Shown here: positions 51,583 to 61,788 of the stretch, piece after piece
How the letters are laid out: each line of letters opens with the position of its first letter
Numbering within the stretch: the stretch's first letter is position 1
Assembly (NCBI RefSeq): GCF_003795145.1
Contig: NZ_CP027786.1
Location: forward strand, 186,001-250,000
Source of the DNA: Tetragenococcus koreensis
GTDB lineage: Bacteria > Bacillota > Bacilli > Lactobacillales > Enterococcaceae
Direction: 5' to 3'
Length of the DNA: 64,000 nt
Program-made: the position numbers and the translations under genes
Notes under the pieces: model-generated
Database searches by the model: none
The model's input: the letters and a program-made list of their open reading frames with translations, nothing else
What the model was told of the DNA's origin: nothing

Positions 51583-51612
51583 AAAGTTCTATCTTCGGAT
51601 AGAGCTTTTTTT
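51583..51612 (+). terminator. Terminator with TTCG tetraloop
   Basis: AAAGTTCTATC, TTCG, GATAGAGCTTTTTTT after the LysM protein gene. Confidence 0.9.
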
Positions 51613-51785
51613 GTTGGATAAATTTAAAAATAGCCAATTAATTTCATTAAATGGGAAAAGTGTCAGGTGGTGGAAAGAGTATTTATTAGTGAAGGAAGAA
51701 GGAGCAACTAAGGCGATGGGAATAGATCAGAGAGGTAGGGAGTCATCAAAAAATATCCGTTTAAAGCCTTCGTTTAGAGAATAAA
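51613..51785 (+). other. Spacer with a short open frame of doubtful coding value
   Basis: One plus-strand frame stays open from the terminator to TAA near 51783 (about 60 codons, ending RLKPSFRE) and has an internal ATG at 51716. It has no convincing ribosome-binding site or recognisable family. It may be a remnant. Confidence 0.25.
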
Positions 51786-51830
51786 AAAACACCTGCTAAG
51801 TAACTGTTGACCAGCTGTTTGGCAGGTGAA
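51786..51830 (-). terminator. Terminator of rpmG
   Basis: On the minus strand CACCTGCC ... GCAGGTGTTTTTTT, downstream of the rpmG stop; a long loop of about 25 bases. Confidence 0.75.
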
Positions 51831-51841
51831 AACATTCTTTG

Positions 51842-51991
51842 TTATTTTGTTTCGCGATGCAAAGTAACTTTTCTTTCACGTGGACAATATTTCTTTTTTT
51901 CCAAGCGATCAGGGTTGTTACGTTTGTTTTTACTTGTTAAATAATTGCGTTCTTTGCAAGAAGTACATTCTAATGTAATGTTTACACGCAT
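51842..51991 (-). CDS. rpmG: 50S ribosomal protein L33
   Basis: A 49-residue ribosomal protein: [49 protein letters not shown]. The first zinc-type pair CTSC is present, but the second pair is reduced to a single Cys (YCPRE), a form common in lactic acid bacteria. Shine-Dalgarno GGAGGG. Position before fthC-rhomboid-yqgQ-glcK, on the opposite strand here, recalls rpmGA in B. subtilis. Confidence 0.93.
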   Translation of the reverse strand: MRVNITLECTSCKERNYLTSKNKRNNPDRLEKKKYCPRERKVTLHRETK

Positions 51992-52206
51992 TTGTTTTCC
52001 CTCCTATAACTATATGCTCCAATTTTTTGGACTTAATTATCATATCATGTTTGCCAATAAAATTCTAGATTTTTATACAAAAATGTTAAGTAAGTTTGCT
52101 TGACACAAAATTTTTCATATCTGTATCCGTATGAACATGGTAGAATAGAAACAGATTGCCTTAAGCAAGTAGAATAATCTTTGTGATATTGGAGTGTAAA
52201 CAAATA

Positions 52207-52773
52207 ATGGATAAAACGCAATTACGACAACAAGCAATTGAAAAGCTAGAAGATCTGAGCGTACATTTAGCAAAAAAACAAAAAAAGGAACAGCAAATTA
52301 CCACCCTGCTGTTTCATTCGAAATTATGGAAAGAAGCAAAAACGGTTGGAATGGTCCGTTCACAATCGTTTGAATTTAATACAGAACCGATCATAACAAA
52401 AGCTTTAAATCAAGGTAAAAAGGTAGTTGTCCCTAAAACTTTGCCGGAACGCCAACTAGGCTTTTATGAAATCGATGAAAATACGGTTTATCAATTGTCT
52501 GATTTTGGCATAGAAGAACCAGTTAGTAATTTATTTGTGACAAAAGACGAGATTGATCTGATGTTGGTTCCTGGGTTGATTTTTTCAAGGAAAGGATATC
52601 GGATCGGATTTGGTAAAGGCTACTATGATCGTTTTTTACAAGGATTTAACGGAAAAACTTGTGGACTGGTGTTTTCTGAACAGTTAAATAATGATTGGCA
52701 ACCAGAAGATTTTGATCAGCCAGTGATGCGAATTTATACGGATACCGTTGAAGGGAGTTTTAGCTATGAATAA
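52207..52773 (+). CDS. 5-formyltetrahydrofolate cyclo-ligase
   Basis: ATP-dependent enzyme converting 5-formyl-THF to 5,10-methenyl-THF (188 residues). Typical blocks are LRQQAIEKLEDL, the FNTEPIITKALNQGKKVVVPKT region, and the nucleotide-binding VPGLIFSRKGYRIGFGKGYYDRFL. ATG 52207 has GGAG about 12 bases upstream. It overlaps the rhomboid gene by 8 bases. Equivalent to yqgN (fthC) of B. subtilis. Confidence 0.92.
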   Translation: MDKTQLRQQAIEKLEDLSVHLAKKQKKEQQITTLLFHSKLWKEAKTVGMVRSQSFEFNTEPIITKALNQGKKVVVPKTLPERQLGFYEIDENTVYQLSDFGIEEPVSNLFVTKDEIDLMLVPGLIFSRKGYRIGFGKGYYDRFLQGFNGKTCGLVFSEQLNNDWQPEDFDQPVMRIYTDTVEGSFSYE

Positions 52774-53452
52774 TTTTCAACTTCGTCGCTGGCTTAATCA
52801 ACCGATTATTACTTATTTATTTCTGGGACTGCAAGTTTTAGTTTTTTTGATTTCGTATCTTCTTCCGGGAGTGATTGAGACCCAAGGAGCGATGTTTGGT
52901 CCATTTGTTGTATACTATTCCCAGTATTGGCGCTTTATCACACCGATATTTATCCACTATGGTCTGATGCATTTTGCCGTGAATTCGATAGTATTATATT
53001 TTATGGGTCAGCGTTTAGAAGCGATGTATGGTCACACTCGTTACTTCTTTCTTTATTTATTAAGCGGTGTTTCTGGTAATTTATTAAGCTTTGCTTTTAA
53101 CTCAGCAGGCGTCCAATCAGCTGGTTCTAGCACAGCGTTATTTGGTTTGTTTGGTGCTTTTGTTATTTTAGGCGTTCATTACAAAAATAATTATGCGATT
53201 CAAGTTTTAGTTCGACAATTTACTTTATTTATCGGAATTAGCTTACTTTTTAACTTGTTAGATAGTTCAGTAGATATTTGGGGCCATGTTGGCGGACTGC
53301 TGGGTGGTATACTTTTAGGTAACATATTTGGGTTACCACAGCGTTTACGTGATTATTCGATTCATGTTCGCATTATTTCTGGTATTGCTTTTGTATTTTT
53401 GGTAGTATTTTGCCTGATCTATGGTTTTAAAAAGTATCAATTACTAGTATAA
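52766..53452 (+). CDS. Rhomboid family intramembrane serine protease (GluP/YqgP-like)
   Basis: Polytopic membrane protease (228 residues, about seven helices). Catalytic Ser in AGSSTALFGLFGAF (GxSx motif) and His in WGHVGGLLGGILLGN form the dyad; HYGLMHFAVNSIVLYFMG is the conserved loop-1/helix-2 block. It cleaves membrane helices, with unknown local substrates. B. subtilis YqgP has an extra TPR domain not seen here. ATG 52766 follows AGGGAG. Confidence 0.92.
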   Translation: MNNFQLRRWLNQPIITYLFLGLQVLVFLISYLLPGVIETQGAMFGPFVVYYSQYWRFITPIFIHYGLMHFAVNSIVLYFMGQRLEAMYGHTRYFFLYLLSGVSGNLLSFAFNSAGVQSAGSSTALFGLFGAFVILGVHYKNNYAIQVLVRQFTLFIGISLLFNLLDSSVDIWGHVGGLLGGILLGNIFGLPQRLRDYSIHVRIISGIAFVFLVVFCLIYGFKKYQLLV

Positions 53453-53471
53453 TATTTAGGAAGTGTTATGT

Positions 53472-53678
53472 ATGGATAGTTTATACGACGTACAACAACT
53501 ATTAAAACGTTTTGGCATATTTGTATATGTGGGAAAACGAATCTATGATATCGAATTAATGAATATTGAATTAAAAAAAATTTTTGAAGCTCGCTTGATT
53601 GATCAAGAAACCTATCTAAAAGCTAGAAATATCTTAACAAGAGAGCATCGTATTGAAGAAAGCAGGGAGGACCAATAG
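53472..53678 (+). CDS. yqgQ: YqgQ family protein
   Basis: Small protein (68 residues) of the DUF910 family: LYDVQQLLKRFGIFVYVGKRIYDIELM and IFEARLIDQETYLKARNIL. It nearly always sits directly before glcK; here the two genes abut with no gap. Function unknown; a three-helix DNA- or RNA-binding fold has been suggested. An out-of-frame ATG (53468) lies just before the start. Confidence 0.88.
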   Translation: MDSLYDVQQLLKRFGIFVYVGKRIYDIELMNIELKKIFEARLIDQETYLKARNILTREHRIEESREDQ

Positions 53679-54647
53679 ATGGCTGAAGAAAAAATTATAG
53701 GAATTGATTTAGGAGGCACAACTGTCAAATTTGCTATTTTGACAACACAAGGTGAAATCCAGCAAAAATGGAGCATTCAAACCAACATTTTAGATGAAGG
53801 TTCGCATATAGTGCCAGATATCGTGGAATCGATTAATCATCGTCTGAATTTATATAATATGCAAGCAGAAGATTTTATTGGCATCGGTATGGGAACACCT
53901 GGTAGTGTCGACCGAAAAAAAGGGACCGTTATTGGTGCTTATAATTTAAACTGGAAAACTACTCAGCCAGTCAAAGAACAAATCGAAAAAGGGACGGGGA
54001 TTCCTTTTACGCTGGATAATGACGCCAATGTAGCGGCTTTAGGCGAACGCTGGAAAGGCGCAGGTGATAACGAGCCGGATGTAGTATTCATTACACTAGG
54101 TACAGGTGTTGGTGGTGGTATTGTGATGGAAGGCGACCTCTTACACGGGGCAGCGGGTTGTGCTGGGGAGATTGGTCATATTACAGTGGATCCCGATGGT
54201 TTTGAATGTACTTGCGGCAAAAAGGGGTGTCTTGAAACAATTGCCAGTGCTACCGGAATTGTTCGAGTGGCACGTAAGCTATCAGAAGAATATGCTGGGG
54301 CTTCTGAATTAAAGCAGCTTTTAGATAGTGGGGAAGAAGTTACTAGTAAAGATGTTTTTGAATTAGCAGAAGAAGAGGATCAGCTTGCGATGATGGTGGT
54401 AGATAATATTTGCTATTATTTAGGTCTAGCATGTGGCAATATTGGGAATCTTTTGAATCCATCGTCATTGATACTAGGCGGTGGAGTTTCAGCAGCAGGT
54501 GAATTCTTACGCTCGAAAGTGGTGGCCTATTTTAAACAATTTACTTTCCCGCAAGTAACCGAGAGCACAAGAATTAAGTTAGCACAACTAGGCAACGATG
54601 CTGGTATTATTGGTGCAGCTTCGTTAGCGTTGAAATTAGAAGAGTAG
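53679..54647 (+). CDS. glcK: Glucokinase (ROK family)
   Basis: ATP-dependent glucose kinase (322 residues). ROK features: GIDLGGTTVKFAIL phosphate loop at the N-terminus, the catalytic Asp in TLDNDANVAALGE, GTGVGGGIVMEGDLLHG, and the zinc motif CTCGKKGCLETIAS preceded by GHITVDPDG. It would phosphorylate glucose taken up without the PTS or released from disaccharides. Shine-Dalgarno GGGAGGA inside yqgQ. Confidence 0.94.
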   Translation: MAEEKIIGIDLGGTTVKFAILTTQGEIQQKWSIQTNILDEGSHIVPDIVESINHRLNLYNMQAEDFIGIGMGTPGSVDRKKGTVIGAYNLNWKTTQPVKEQIEKGTGIPFTLDNDANVAALGERWKGAGDNEPDVVFITLGTGVGGGIVMEGDLLHGAAGCAGEIGHITVDPDGFECTCGKKGCLETIASATGIVRVARKLSEEYAGASELKQLLDSGEEVTSKDVFELAEEEDQLAMMVVDNICYYLGLACGNIGNLLNPSSLILGGGVSAAGEFLRSKVVAYFKQFTFPQVTESTRIKLAQLGNDAGIIGAASLALKLEE

Positions 54648-54662
54648 AAAGGTGACGGAAAC

Positions 54663-55064
54663 ATGAATTTTTTGCAAACTTTAACACTTATTTTAGCGGC
54701 TATTTTAATTGCCATGGGAATTAATTGGCTATATTATTATATTCAAGGAAGACGATCGGCTAAAATCATTGATCAAGAAACATTTCGCCAAGGGATGAGA
54801 AAAGCTCAAGTGATTGACGTTCGTGAGAAAAAAGAGTTTGATGGCAGTCATATTTTAGGTGCTAGAAATATTCCTTATACTTTATTGAATAATTCGCTGG
54901 CCTCTATTCGCCAGGACCAACCTGTTTATTTATATGATACAAGTAAGACGTTAAGCGTACGAGCTGCGAATAAATTACGTAAAAATGGTTATACAGATAT
55001 TTATATCTTAAAAGAAGGCTTTAATGGCTGGCAGGGCAAGAAAAAATCCAAAAAAATAACGTAA
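54663..55064 (+). CDS. Membrane-anchored rhodanese-like protein lacking the active-site cysteine
   Basis: A 133-residue protein: one N-terminal membrane helix (LTLILAAILIAMGINWLYYY) and a cytoplasmic rhodanese domain (KAQVIDVREKKEFDGSHILGARNIPY, VYLYDTSKTLSVRAANKLRKNGYTDIYILKEGFNGW). The active-site loop, normally CxxGxRS, reads DTSKTLSV, and there is no cysteine in the whole protein, so sulfur transfer is excluded. Position after glcK matches yqgQ-glcK-rhodanese clusters of other Firmicutes. It probably works as a binding or scaffold domain. Confidence 0.88.
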   Translation: MNFLQTLTLILAAILIAMGINWLYYYIQGRRSAKIIDQETFRQGMRKAQVIDVREKKEFDGSHILGARNIPYTLLNNSLASIRQDQPVYLYDTSKTLSVRAANKLRKNGYTDIYILKEGFNGWQGKKKSKKIT

Positions 55065-55150
55065 AAAAACAAGACCATATCTGTGGTGATCTTCTTAAAG
55101 TTAGACTAAAAACTAGCTTTGGAAGATCAGTACATTAGGTCTTGTTTTTT
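55064..55150. terminator. Long bidirectional terminator
   Basis: AAAAAACAAGACC (55064-55076) pairs with GGTCTTGTTTTTT (55138-55150), enclosing a second stem GATCTTC/GAAGATC (55088-55094, 55122-55128). It serves the rhodanese gene and the convergent DUF3042 gene. Confidence 0.85.
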
Positions 55151-55155
55151 ATTTT

Positions 55156-55323
55156 TTATCTAGCGAAGCTTTTACGACGTGCTTTTTTACGATTAGCATC
55201 AATCATCGCTTCTTTTTCTTCAATTGGTTCGATGACTTGCTTTTTGACAGATTGTACTAAGCAAACAGTTGCGGCAGTAGTCGCCAAAGAGCCTAGAATA
55301 AATCCAGCTGTAAATTTTTTCAT
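55156..55323 (-). CDS. DUF3042 family small membrane protein
   Basis: A 55-residue protein with an N-terminal hydrophobic helix (FTAGFILGSLATTAATVCLV) and a basic helical tail (VIEPIEEKEAMIDANRKKARRKS). This matches DUF3042, a small family of lactic acid bacteria. Start ATG 55323 follows GAGGTGAAA. Monocistronic. Function unknown. Confidence 0.82.
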   Translation of the reverse strand: MKKFTAGFILGSLATTAATVCLVQSVKKQVIEPIEEKEAMIDANRKKARRKSFAR

Positions 55324-55544
55324 TACATTTCACCTCATTTATTAATCTTATATTCATTATGAATGAAATGAGCCAATTTGAAAAGCAATATACTTAAATT
55401 TTTTCAATAAACTTTTTAAGGAAATTAATAATGGGATCTTTTTCCAAATAAATAGGAAACATTTTTTATATTAGAAAGTTTATTATCCATAGAATAAAGC
55501 ATTTCTCAATTTCATTAAATCCCACCAGTTGAATCGCAATCTCG
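55324..55544. other. Intergenic region between the DUF3042 gene and the gal promoter
   Basis: About 220 AT-rich bases carrying the promoter of the minus-strand DUF3042 gene; no further gene or clear motif. Confidence 0.5.
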
Positions 55545-55545
55545 T

Positions 55546-55628
55546 TTTAGTAAATTTGTTTGAAAAAATTTACTAAATATTTTATAATGTATTTACTTAA
55601 TAAATCAAAATATAGTAAACGATTAACT
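55546..55628 (+). promoter_or_regulatory. gal operon promoter with operator-like repeats
   Basis: Promoter TTGAAA (55560-55565), 17-base spacer, TATAAT (55583-55588). Inverted repeat TTTAGTAAA (55546-55554) and TTTACTAAA (55569-55577) brackets the -35. A third related site AGTAAACGATTAACT (55614-55628), with the central CG typical of LacI-family operators, lies downstream of the start. GalR, encoded at the end of the operon, is the likely ligand. Confidence 0.7.
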
Positions 55629-55663
55629 GAACTGCTGTTAACAATGTAAAGAGGGAGTGGGAA

Positions 55664-56827
55664 ATGATGAAAAATGAAATACAAGAAATTTTTGCGAGGA
55701 TTTTCGATGCACCAGCACCCAATGTTTATTTTGCCCCAGGTAGGATTAATTTGATTGGTGAACATACCGATTACAATGGCGGTGATGTGTTTCCAGCGGC
55801 GATTACTTTAGGTACATATGCTGTGGCACAAAAAAGGGACGATCGTCGTGTCCGTCTTTATTCGGAAAACTTTTCTGAAAAAGGAATCATTGAATTTAAT
55901 TTAGATGATTTAACTTATAAAAAGGCCGATGATTGGGCAAATTATCCAAAAGGGATGTTTCACTTTTTAAAAGAAGCGGGTTTTTCTATTGAGAAAGGGC
56001 TGGATGTTGCGTTTTATGGGAATATTCTTAATGGAGCAGGTCTTTCCTCTTCGGCTTCGATTGAATTGCTGACAGGAGTTATGTTGCGTGACTTATTTGA
56101 TTTATCTATCGATATGCTGGATTTAGTGAAATTAGGACAAAAAACAGAAAATCAGTTCATTGGAGTAAATTCAGGGATAATGGATCAATTTGCTATCGGT
56201 ATGGGACAAGTAGATCATGCTTTATTACTTGATACTAATACATTAGATTATGAAGTGGTTCCAGCTGATTTTGGAGCCTACGTTTTGGCGATTATGAATA
56301 CGAATAAACAACGAAAATTAACGGCTTCAAAATATAATGAACGTCGCAGTGAATGTGAACAGGCATTAAAAAGTTTGCAAGAAGGATTAACGATTCATTC
56401 ATTAGGAGAGCTAGATAGTGAAACTTTTTTTGCTAATACTCATTTGATAAAAAATGAGTTGTTAGTTAAACGAGCAAAACATGCAGTCACTGAAAATGAA
56501 CGGACAAAAAAAGCGAAAGCAGCTTTACAAAAAGGCGACTTAGTCGAATTTGGAAAATTACTGAATGCATCTCATACTTCATTGCAAAATGATTATGAGG
56601 TGACTGGAAAAGAACTAGATACACTTGTTCATACTGCTCAACAACATCCTGGCGTATTGGGCGCACGTATGACTGGTGCGGGCTTTGGGGGCTGTGCGAT
56701 TGCATTGGTGAAGAAAACAGAATGGTCTGCTTTTGTTAAAGATGTTTCGCAAACTTATTTAGACAAAATTGGTTACCCGACAGATATTTATCAGGCAAAT
56801 ATTGATGATGGAGCTAGAAAGCTATAA
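55664..56827 (+). CDS. galK: Galactokinase
   Basis: GHMP kinase (387 residues) phosphorylating galactose, first step of the Leloir pathway. Motifs: APGRINLIGEHTDYNGGDVFPAAI, NGAGLSSSASIELLTG (ATP loop), GVNSGIMDQFAIGMG, and GARMTGAGFGGCAIALV. First gene of galKETR. Two tandem ATG codons; GAGGGAG precedes both. Confidence 0.96.
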   Translation: MMKNEIQEIFARIFDAPAPNVYFAPGRINLIGEHTDYNGGDVFPAAITLGTYAVAQKRDDRRVRLYSENFSEKGIIEFNLDDLTYKKADDWANYPKGMFHFLKEAGFSIEKGLDVAFYGNILNGAGLSSSASIELLTGVMLRDLFDLSIDMLDLVKLGQKTENQFIGVNSGIMDQFAIGMGQVDHALLLDTNTLDYEVVPADFGAYVLAIMNTNKQRKLTASKYNERRSECEQALKSLQEGLTIHSLGELDSETFFANTHLIKNELLVKRAKHAVTENERTKKAKAALQKGDLVEFGKLLNASHTSLQNDYEVTGKELDTLVHTAQQHPGVLGARMTGAGFGGCAIALVKKTEWSAFVKDVSQTYLDKIGYPTDIYQANIDDGARKL

Positions 56828-56878
56828 AATGGAGCAGACACCACAGGTTAAAATAAATAAACTCAAGGAGAAGGTAAT

Positions 56879-57868
56879 ATGACAATTCTAGTATTAGGCG
56901 GAGCAGGATATATCGGCTCGCATGCTGTTGATCAGCTAATTAATCAAGGGTACAAGGTGGCAGTAATTGACAATCTATTAACTGGTCATCAAGAGGCCAT
57001 TCATCATAAAGCTCATTTTTATCAAGGCGATATTCGCGACCAAGAATTTGTTCGTTCAGTATTTGCAAAAGAATCCATTGAAGGCGTCATTCATTTTGCC
57101 GCTAGCTCGTTGGTTGGTGAGTCCGTTGAAAAGCCGTTGAAATACTTTAATAATAATGTTTCTGGTACTGAAATCGTATTAGAAGTAATGCATGAATTTG
57201 ACGTGAAATATATTGTCTTTTCTTCCACTGCAGCGACATATGGAGAACCAGAAGATAATCCAATTACTGAAACAACACCCACAAATCCCAAAAATCCTTA
57301 TGGCGAAAGTAAATTGATGATGGAAAAAATGATGCGTTGGTGTGATGAAGCGTATGCAATGAAATTTGTTGCCTTGCGTTATTTCAACGTGGCAGGCGCT
57401 AAAGCAGATGCTTCCATTGGTGAAGATCATAATCCTGAGACCCATTTAATCCCCATTATTTTAGAAGTGGCGCTCGGTCAAAGAGACCAATTAGCGATTT
57501 TTGGCGATGACTATAATACTGAAGATGGGACTTGTGTGCGCGATTATGTGCATGTAGAAGATCTAATAGCTGCTCATATTTTAGCTTTAGAGTATCTAAG
57601 AGCAGGCAATTCTAGCAACATCTTTAATTTAGGAAGTAATTCTGGTTATTCTGTTAAACAAATGCTGGAAGCAGCCAGAGAAGTCACCGGTAAAGAAATC
57701 CCAGCTAAAGTGGCTCCTCGCCGTGCGGGTGATCCTAGTACTTTAGTCGCTGCTAGCGATAAAGCTAAAACTATCTTAGGTTGGCAACCCCAATATACCG
57801 ATGTGAAGAAAATTATCGAAACAGCTTGGAATTGGCATGCCAAACGTCCGCATGGCTACCAAGAGTGA
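56879..57868 (+). CDS. galE: UDP-glucose 4-epimerase
   Basis: Short-chain dehydrogenase-type epimerase (329 residues) interconverting UDP-galactose and UDP-glucose with bound NAD. NAD site [14 protein letters not shown], catalytic YGESK (YxxxK, as [14 protein letters not shown]), [11 protein letters not shown] with the catalytic Ser/Thr, and RYFNVAGA. Shine-Dalgarno AAGGAGAAGG. Confidence 0.95.
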   Translation: MTILVLGGAGYIGSHAVDQLINQGYKVAVIDNLLTGHQEAIHHKAHFYQGDIRDQEFVRSVFAKESIEGVIHFAASSLVGESVEKPLKYFNNNVSGTEIVLEVMHEFDVKYIVFSSTAATYGEPEDNPITETTPTNPKNPYGESKLMMEKMMRWCDEAYAMKFVALRYFNVAGAKADASIGEDHNPETHLIPIILEVALGQRDQLAIFGDDYNTEDGTCVRDYVHVEDLIAAHILALEYLRAGNSSNIFNLGSNSGYSVKQMLEAAREVTGKEIPAKVAPRRAGDPSTLVAASDKAKTILGWQPQYTDVKKIIETAWNWHAKRPHGYQE

Positions 57869-57879
57869 GGAGGGATAGG

Positions 57880-59367
57880 ATGATCAGTCAAACGATTGCT
57901 GACTTTACAACGCTTGCCATTGCGTCCGGTGGCTGGATGGAAATGGATCGCGTCTATTTACAAAACCGTATATTAGGAATGATTGGCCAGACGCAATTTG
58001 AGACTGCGGAAATCCGTCAGTCCCCCAAAACATCGACGCAATTGATGGATGAATTAGTTGAAGTTGCTAAAAATAACCATATGGTGGGTGAATCGCTTTC
58101 AGAACAAGAAATCTTTGAAGCGCAATTGATGGACTTTTTGACGCCACCACCCTCTGTTGTAAATGCTTTTTTCGCGCAATTTTATGCCAAAGATCCTAGA
58201 AATGCTACGGATTATTTTTTCAAGCTATGTAAAAACAATGATTATATTAAAACTCGCGCGATTGCTAAAAATATCGTTTTTCCAGCAGAAACGGAATATG
58301 GCACATTAGAAATCACGATTAATTTATCAAAGCCCGAAAAAGACCCTAAACAAATTGCCCAGGAAAAAAACGCCGAAGAAGTAGATTATCCTAAGTGCCA
58401 ATTATGTATGGAAAACGAAGGCTATAAAGGACGTAACAATTTTCCAGCACGAACGAACCATCGAATCATCCGGATGAACTTAGATGGTGAATCATGGGGC
58501 TTTCAATATTCTCCTTATGCTTATTACAATGAACATTGTATTATTTTGTCAGAAGAGCATCGTCCGATGGAGATTACGAAAAAGACGTTTGATCGTTTAC
58601 TGAAAATTGTTGAAGTATTGCCTCATTATTTTGTAGGATCGAATGCAGACTTACCTATTGTAGGGGGCTCGATTTTATCTCACGATCATTATCAAGGAGG
58701 ACGGCATACTTTTGCGATGGAAAAGGCGCCTATTGAGCAATCTTTTTCACTTAAAAAATATCCTAATGTGACCGCAGGGATTGTGAAATGGCCCATGTCT
58801 GTGATCCGTCTGCAAGCAAAAAATAAAGAAGAACTTGCAAGAGCCGCCCATGAAATTTTTGCAAGATGGTCCGTTTATTCAGATGAAGAATTGGAGATTT
58901 CAGCCTACTCACAAGATGGTACGCCTCACCATACAGTAACATCAATTGCTAGAAAAAAAGAAGAAGGATTTGAACTGGACCTTGTTCTTCGTGATAATAA
59001 TGTTTCTAAAAAACATCCGGATGGTATCTTCCATCCCCATAAAGATGTTCAACACATCAAAAAAGAAAATATTGGGCTGATTGAGGTCATGGGGCTAGCG
59101 ATATTGCCTCCACGTTTGGAAAGCGAATTAAAAGAAGTGGCGAATTATTTGTTAGAAAAAGAAAATGAAATGGCTGCTTACCATAAATCTTGGGCAGATC
59201 AGATAAAAACAAGTAATAGTATAACTAAAGAAAACGTCAATACAATTATAGAAAAAGAAGTTGGAAAAGTATTTGCTCGTGTATTAGAAGATGCCGGAGT
59301 CTACAAAAGAGATGCGCAAGGACAAGCTGGGTTTGAACGCTTTGTAACCACTTTTGCTGACAACTAA
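57880..59367 (+). CDS. galT: Galactose-1-phosphate uridylyltransferase, Firmicute type
   Basis: Transfers UMP between UDP-glucose and galactose-1-phosphate (495 residues). It belongs to the long GalT form of Gram-positives: NHRIIRMNLDGESWGFQYSPYAYYNEHCI, VGGSILSHDHYQGGRH with the active-site histidines, and AYSQDGTPHHTVTSIARK. ATG 57880 follows GAGGAGGGA; the frame extending back to 57781 overlaps galE. Confidence 0.94.
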   Translation: MISQTIADFTTLAIASGGWMEMDRVYLQNRILGMIGQTQFETAEIRQSPKTSTQLMDELVEVAKNNHMVGESLSEQEIFEAQLMDFLTPPPSVVNAFFAQFYAKDPRNATDYFFKLCKNNDYIKTRAIAKNIVFPAETEYGTLEITINLSKPEKDPKQIAQEKNAEEVDYPKCQLCMENEGYKGRNNFPARTNHRIIRMNLDGESWGFQYSPYAYYNEHCIILSEEHRPMEITKKTFDRLLKIVEVLPHYFVGSNADLPIVGGSILSHDHYQGGRHTFAMEKAPIEQSFSLKKYPNVTAGIVKWPMSVIRLQAKNKEELARAAHEIFARWSVYSDEELEISAYSQDGTPHHTVTSIARKKEEGFELDLVLRDNNVSKKHPDGIFHPHKDVQHIKKENIGLIEVMGLAILPPRLESELKEVANYLLEKENEMAAYHKSWADQIKTSNSITKENVNTIIEKEVGKVFARVLEDAGVYKRDAQGQAGFERFVTTFADN

Positions 59368-59401
59368 TTAAAAATAATAATGACTATACGAATTCGTTTA
59401 A

Positions 59402-60412
<1,011 letters not shown>

Positions 60413-60425
60413 TGCGCTATTGAAA

Positions 60426-60460
60426 TACCCGATAAACAAATACTTTGTTGGGCATTTTTT
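60426..60460 (+). terminator. Terminator of the gal operon
   Basis: CCC-GATA-AACAAA / TTTGTT-GGG (60428-60452) followed by a T-run; moderate stem with an internal bulge. Confidence 0.7.
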
Positions 60461-60554
60461 GCTTTGAAAACCTAATTGTCAGGGGCTGTATCCTAGTTTC
60501 TTTTGCTAATTCGTGATAAAATATATAAGGATTTCAAGAGAAGGGAATAAATAA

Positions 60555-61271
60555 ATGAAAGTACTAGCAATGGATACTTCTAGTCAAACGATGGCAGTTG
60601 CCGTCATGGAAGACCAGGCAATCCTGGGCCAAATACAAACAATGGTAAATAAAACACATAGTAAAACACTGATGCCAGCGATTGATTACTTAATGAAAAA
60701 TATTAATTTGACACCAGCTGATTTGGATCGAATCGCAGTTGCTCAAGGTCCAGGCTCTTATACTGGATTACGTATTGGTGTAACTACCGCCAAGACATTA
60801 GCAGATACGTTGCCCGCTGAGTTAGTTGGTATTTCAAGTTTAAAAGTTATTGCAGCCAATTGTATCGGCGAATCGGATTTGATTGTACCGCTCTTTGATG
60901 CACGGAGGGAAAATGTTTACGCAGGTGTTTATCAATGGCAAAATCATGCGTTAGTTAATGTTTTAGCGGATCAACATCTGTCATTTGAGAAGTTACTAGA
61001 GCATTTAAAAGATAAAACCTGTCTTTTTGTAGGCGCTGATGTAAAAAAATTTCAAGCATCAATTGTAGAAAAGCTTCCTTTAGCAAAAATCAATTCGGTT
61101 GTCCAATGGGATTATCCAAACGGTGTCGTGCTTAATCAGTTGGCCCAAAAAGAAAAACCGGTGGAAGATATTCATCAATTTTTACCTAACTATTTAAAAC
61201 GAGTTGAAGCTGAAGAAAAATGGTTACAAACCCATCAAATTGGAGCAGAAGACTATGTTGAAAAGATTTAG
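60555..61271 (+). CDS. tsaB: tRNA threonylcarbamoyladenosine protein TsaB
   Basis: Inactive paralogue of TsaD (238 residues) that forms the TsaBDE complex for t6A37 synthesis on tRNA. ASKHA-fold N-terminus VLAMDTSSQTMAVAVME, the conserved GPGSYTGLRIGVTTAKTLA, and PLFDARRENVYAG. It overlaps rimI by 17 bases in the classic tsaB-rimI-tsaD order. Confidence 0.93.
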   Translation: MKVLAMDTSSQTMAVAVMEDQAILGQIQTMVNKTHSKTLMPAIDYLMKNINLTPADLDRIAVAQGPGSYTGLRIGVTTAKTLADTLPAELVGISSLKVIAANCIGESDLIVPLFDARRENVYAGVYQWQNHALVNVLADQHLSFEKLLEHLKDKTCLFVGADVKKFQASIVEKLPLAKINSVVQWDYPNGVVLNQLAQKEKPVEDIHQFLPNYLKRVEAEEKWLQTHQIGAEDYVEKI

Positions 61272-61788
61272 ATCCGCGATCTCGGCCTTTCATCACAAAG
61301 AAGGTTATATTACACATGAACAAGAAATTGCGGATAAAAAATTTATTGTACGTGAAATGTCTACCAATGATATCAAAGAGCTGCTGCAATTAGAGAAAGT
61401 AATCTATGCAGGAGAACTGCCTTGGGCACGTAGCGCTTTTTTAGCGGAGTTATATTCACGTTATGTTCATTTATATCTGTGTATCTTATATCAAGACCAG
61501 ATTGTCGGATTTGTTGGGATCCGTTTATTTTTTGATGACGCGCATATTACTCACGTGGCTGTGCACCCCAACTTCCAAAAAACTGGGATTGGTTCGCTAT
61601 TGATAAAAGAAGTAGAGGCCTTTGCCTATCGCCAACATTGTCAAACGATTTCTTTAGAAGTACGAATTAGTAATATTGACGCTAAGCGGTTGTATCGCAA
61701 GTTGGGCTATGAAACAAAAAAGCGAATGACGCAATATTATAAAATCGGTAACGAAGATGCCCTTTATATGGTAAAGAAGGTAGAATGA
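61255..61788 (+). CDS. rimI: Ribosomal-protein alanine N-acetyltransferase RimI
   Basis: GNAT acetyltransferase (177 residues). Acetyl-CoA site near HVAVHPNFQKTGIGSLLIKEVE (Q/RxxGxG motif) and the RimI end LEVRISNIDAKRLYRKLGYETKKR. It carries an N-terminal extension of about 40 residues before the GNAT fold (REMSTNDIKELLQLEKVIY). ATG 61255 with TTGGAG 9 bases upstream. The following gene is a second GNAT of the same type, so which one acetylates S18 is unclear. Confidence 0.88.
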   Translation: MLKRFRSAISAFHHKEGYITHEQEIADKKFIVREMSTNDIKELLQLEKVIYAGELPWARSAFLAELYSRYVHLYLCILYQDQIVGFVGIRLFFDDAHITHVAVHPNFQKTGIGSLLIKEVEAFAYRQHCQTISLEVRISNIDAKRLYRKLGYETKKRMTQYYKIGNEDALYMVKKVE

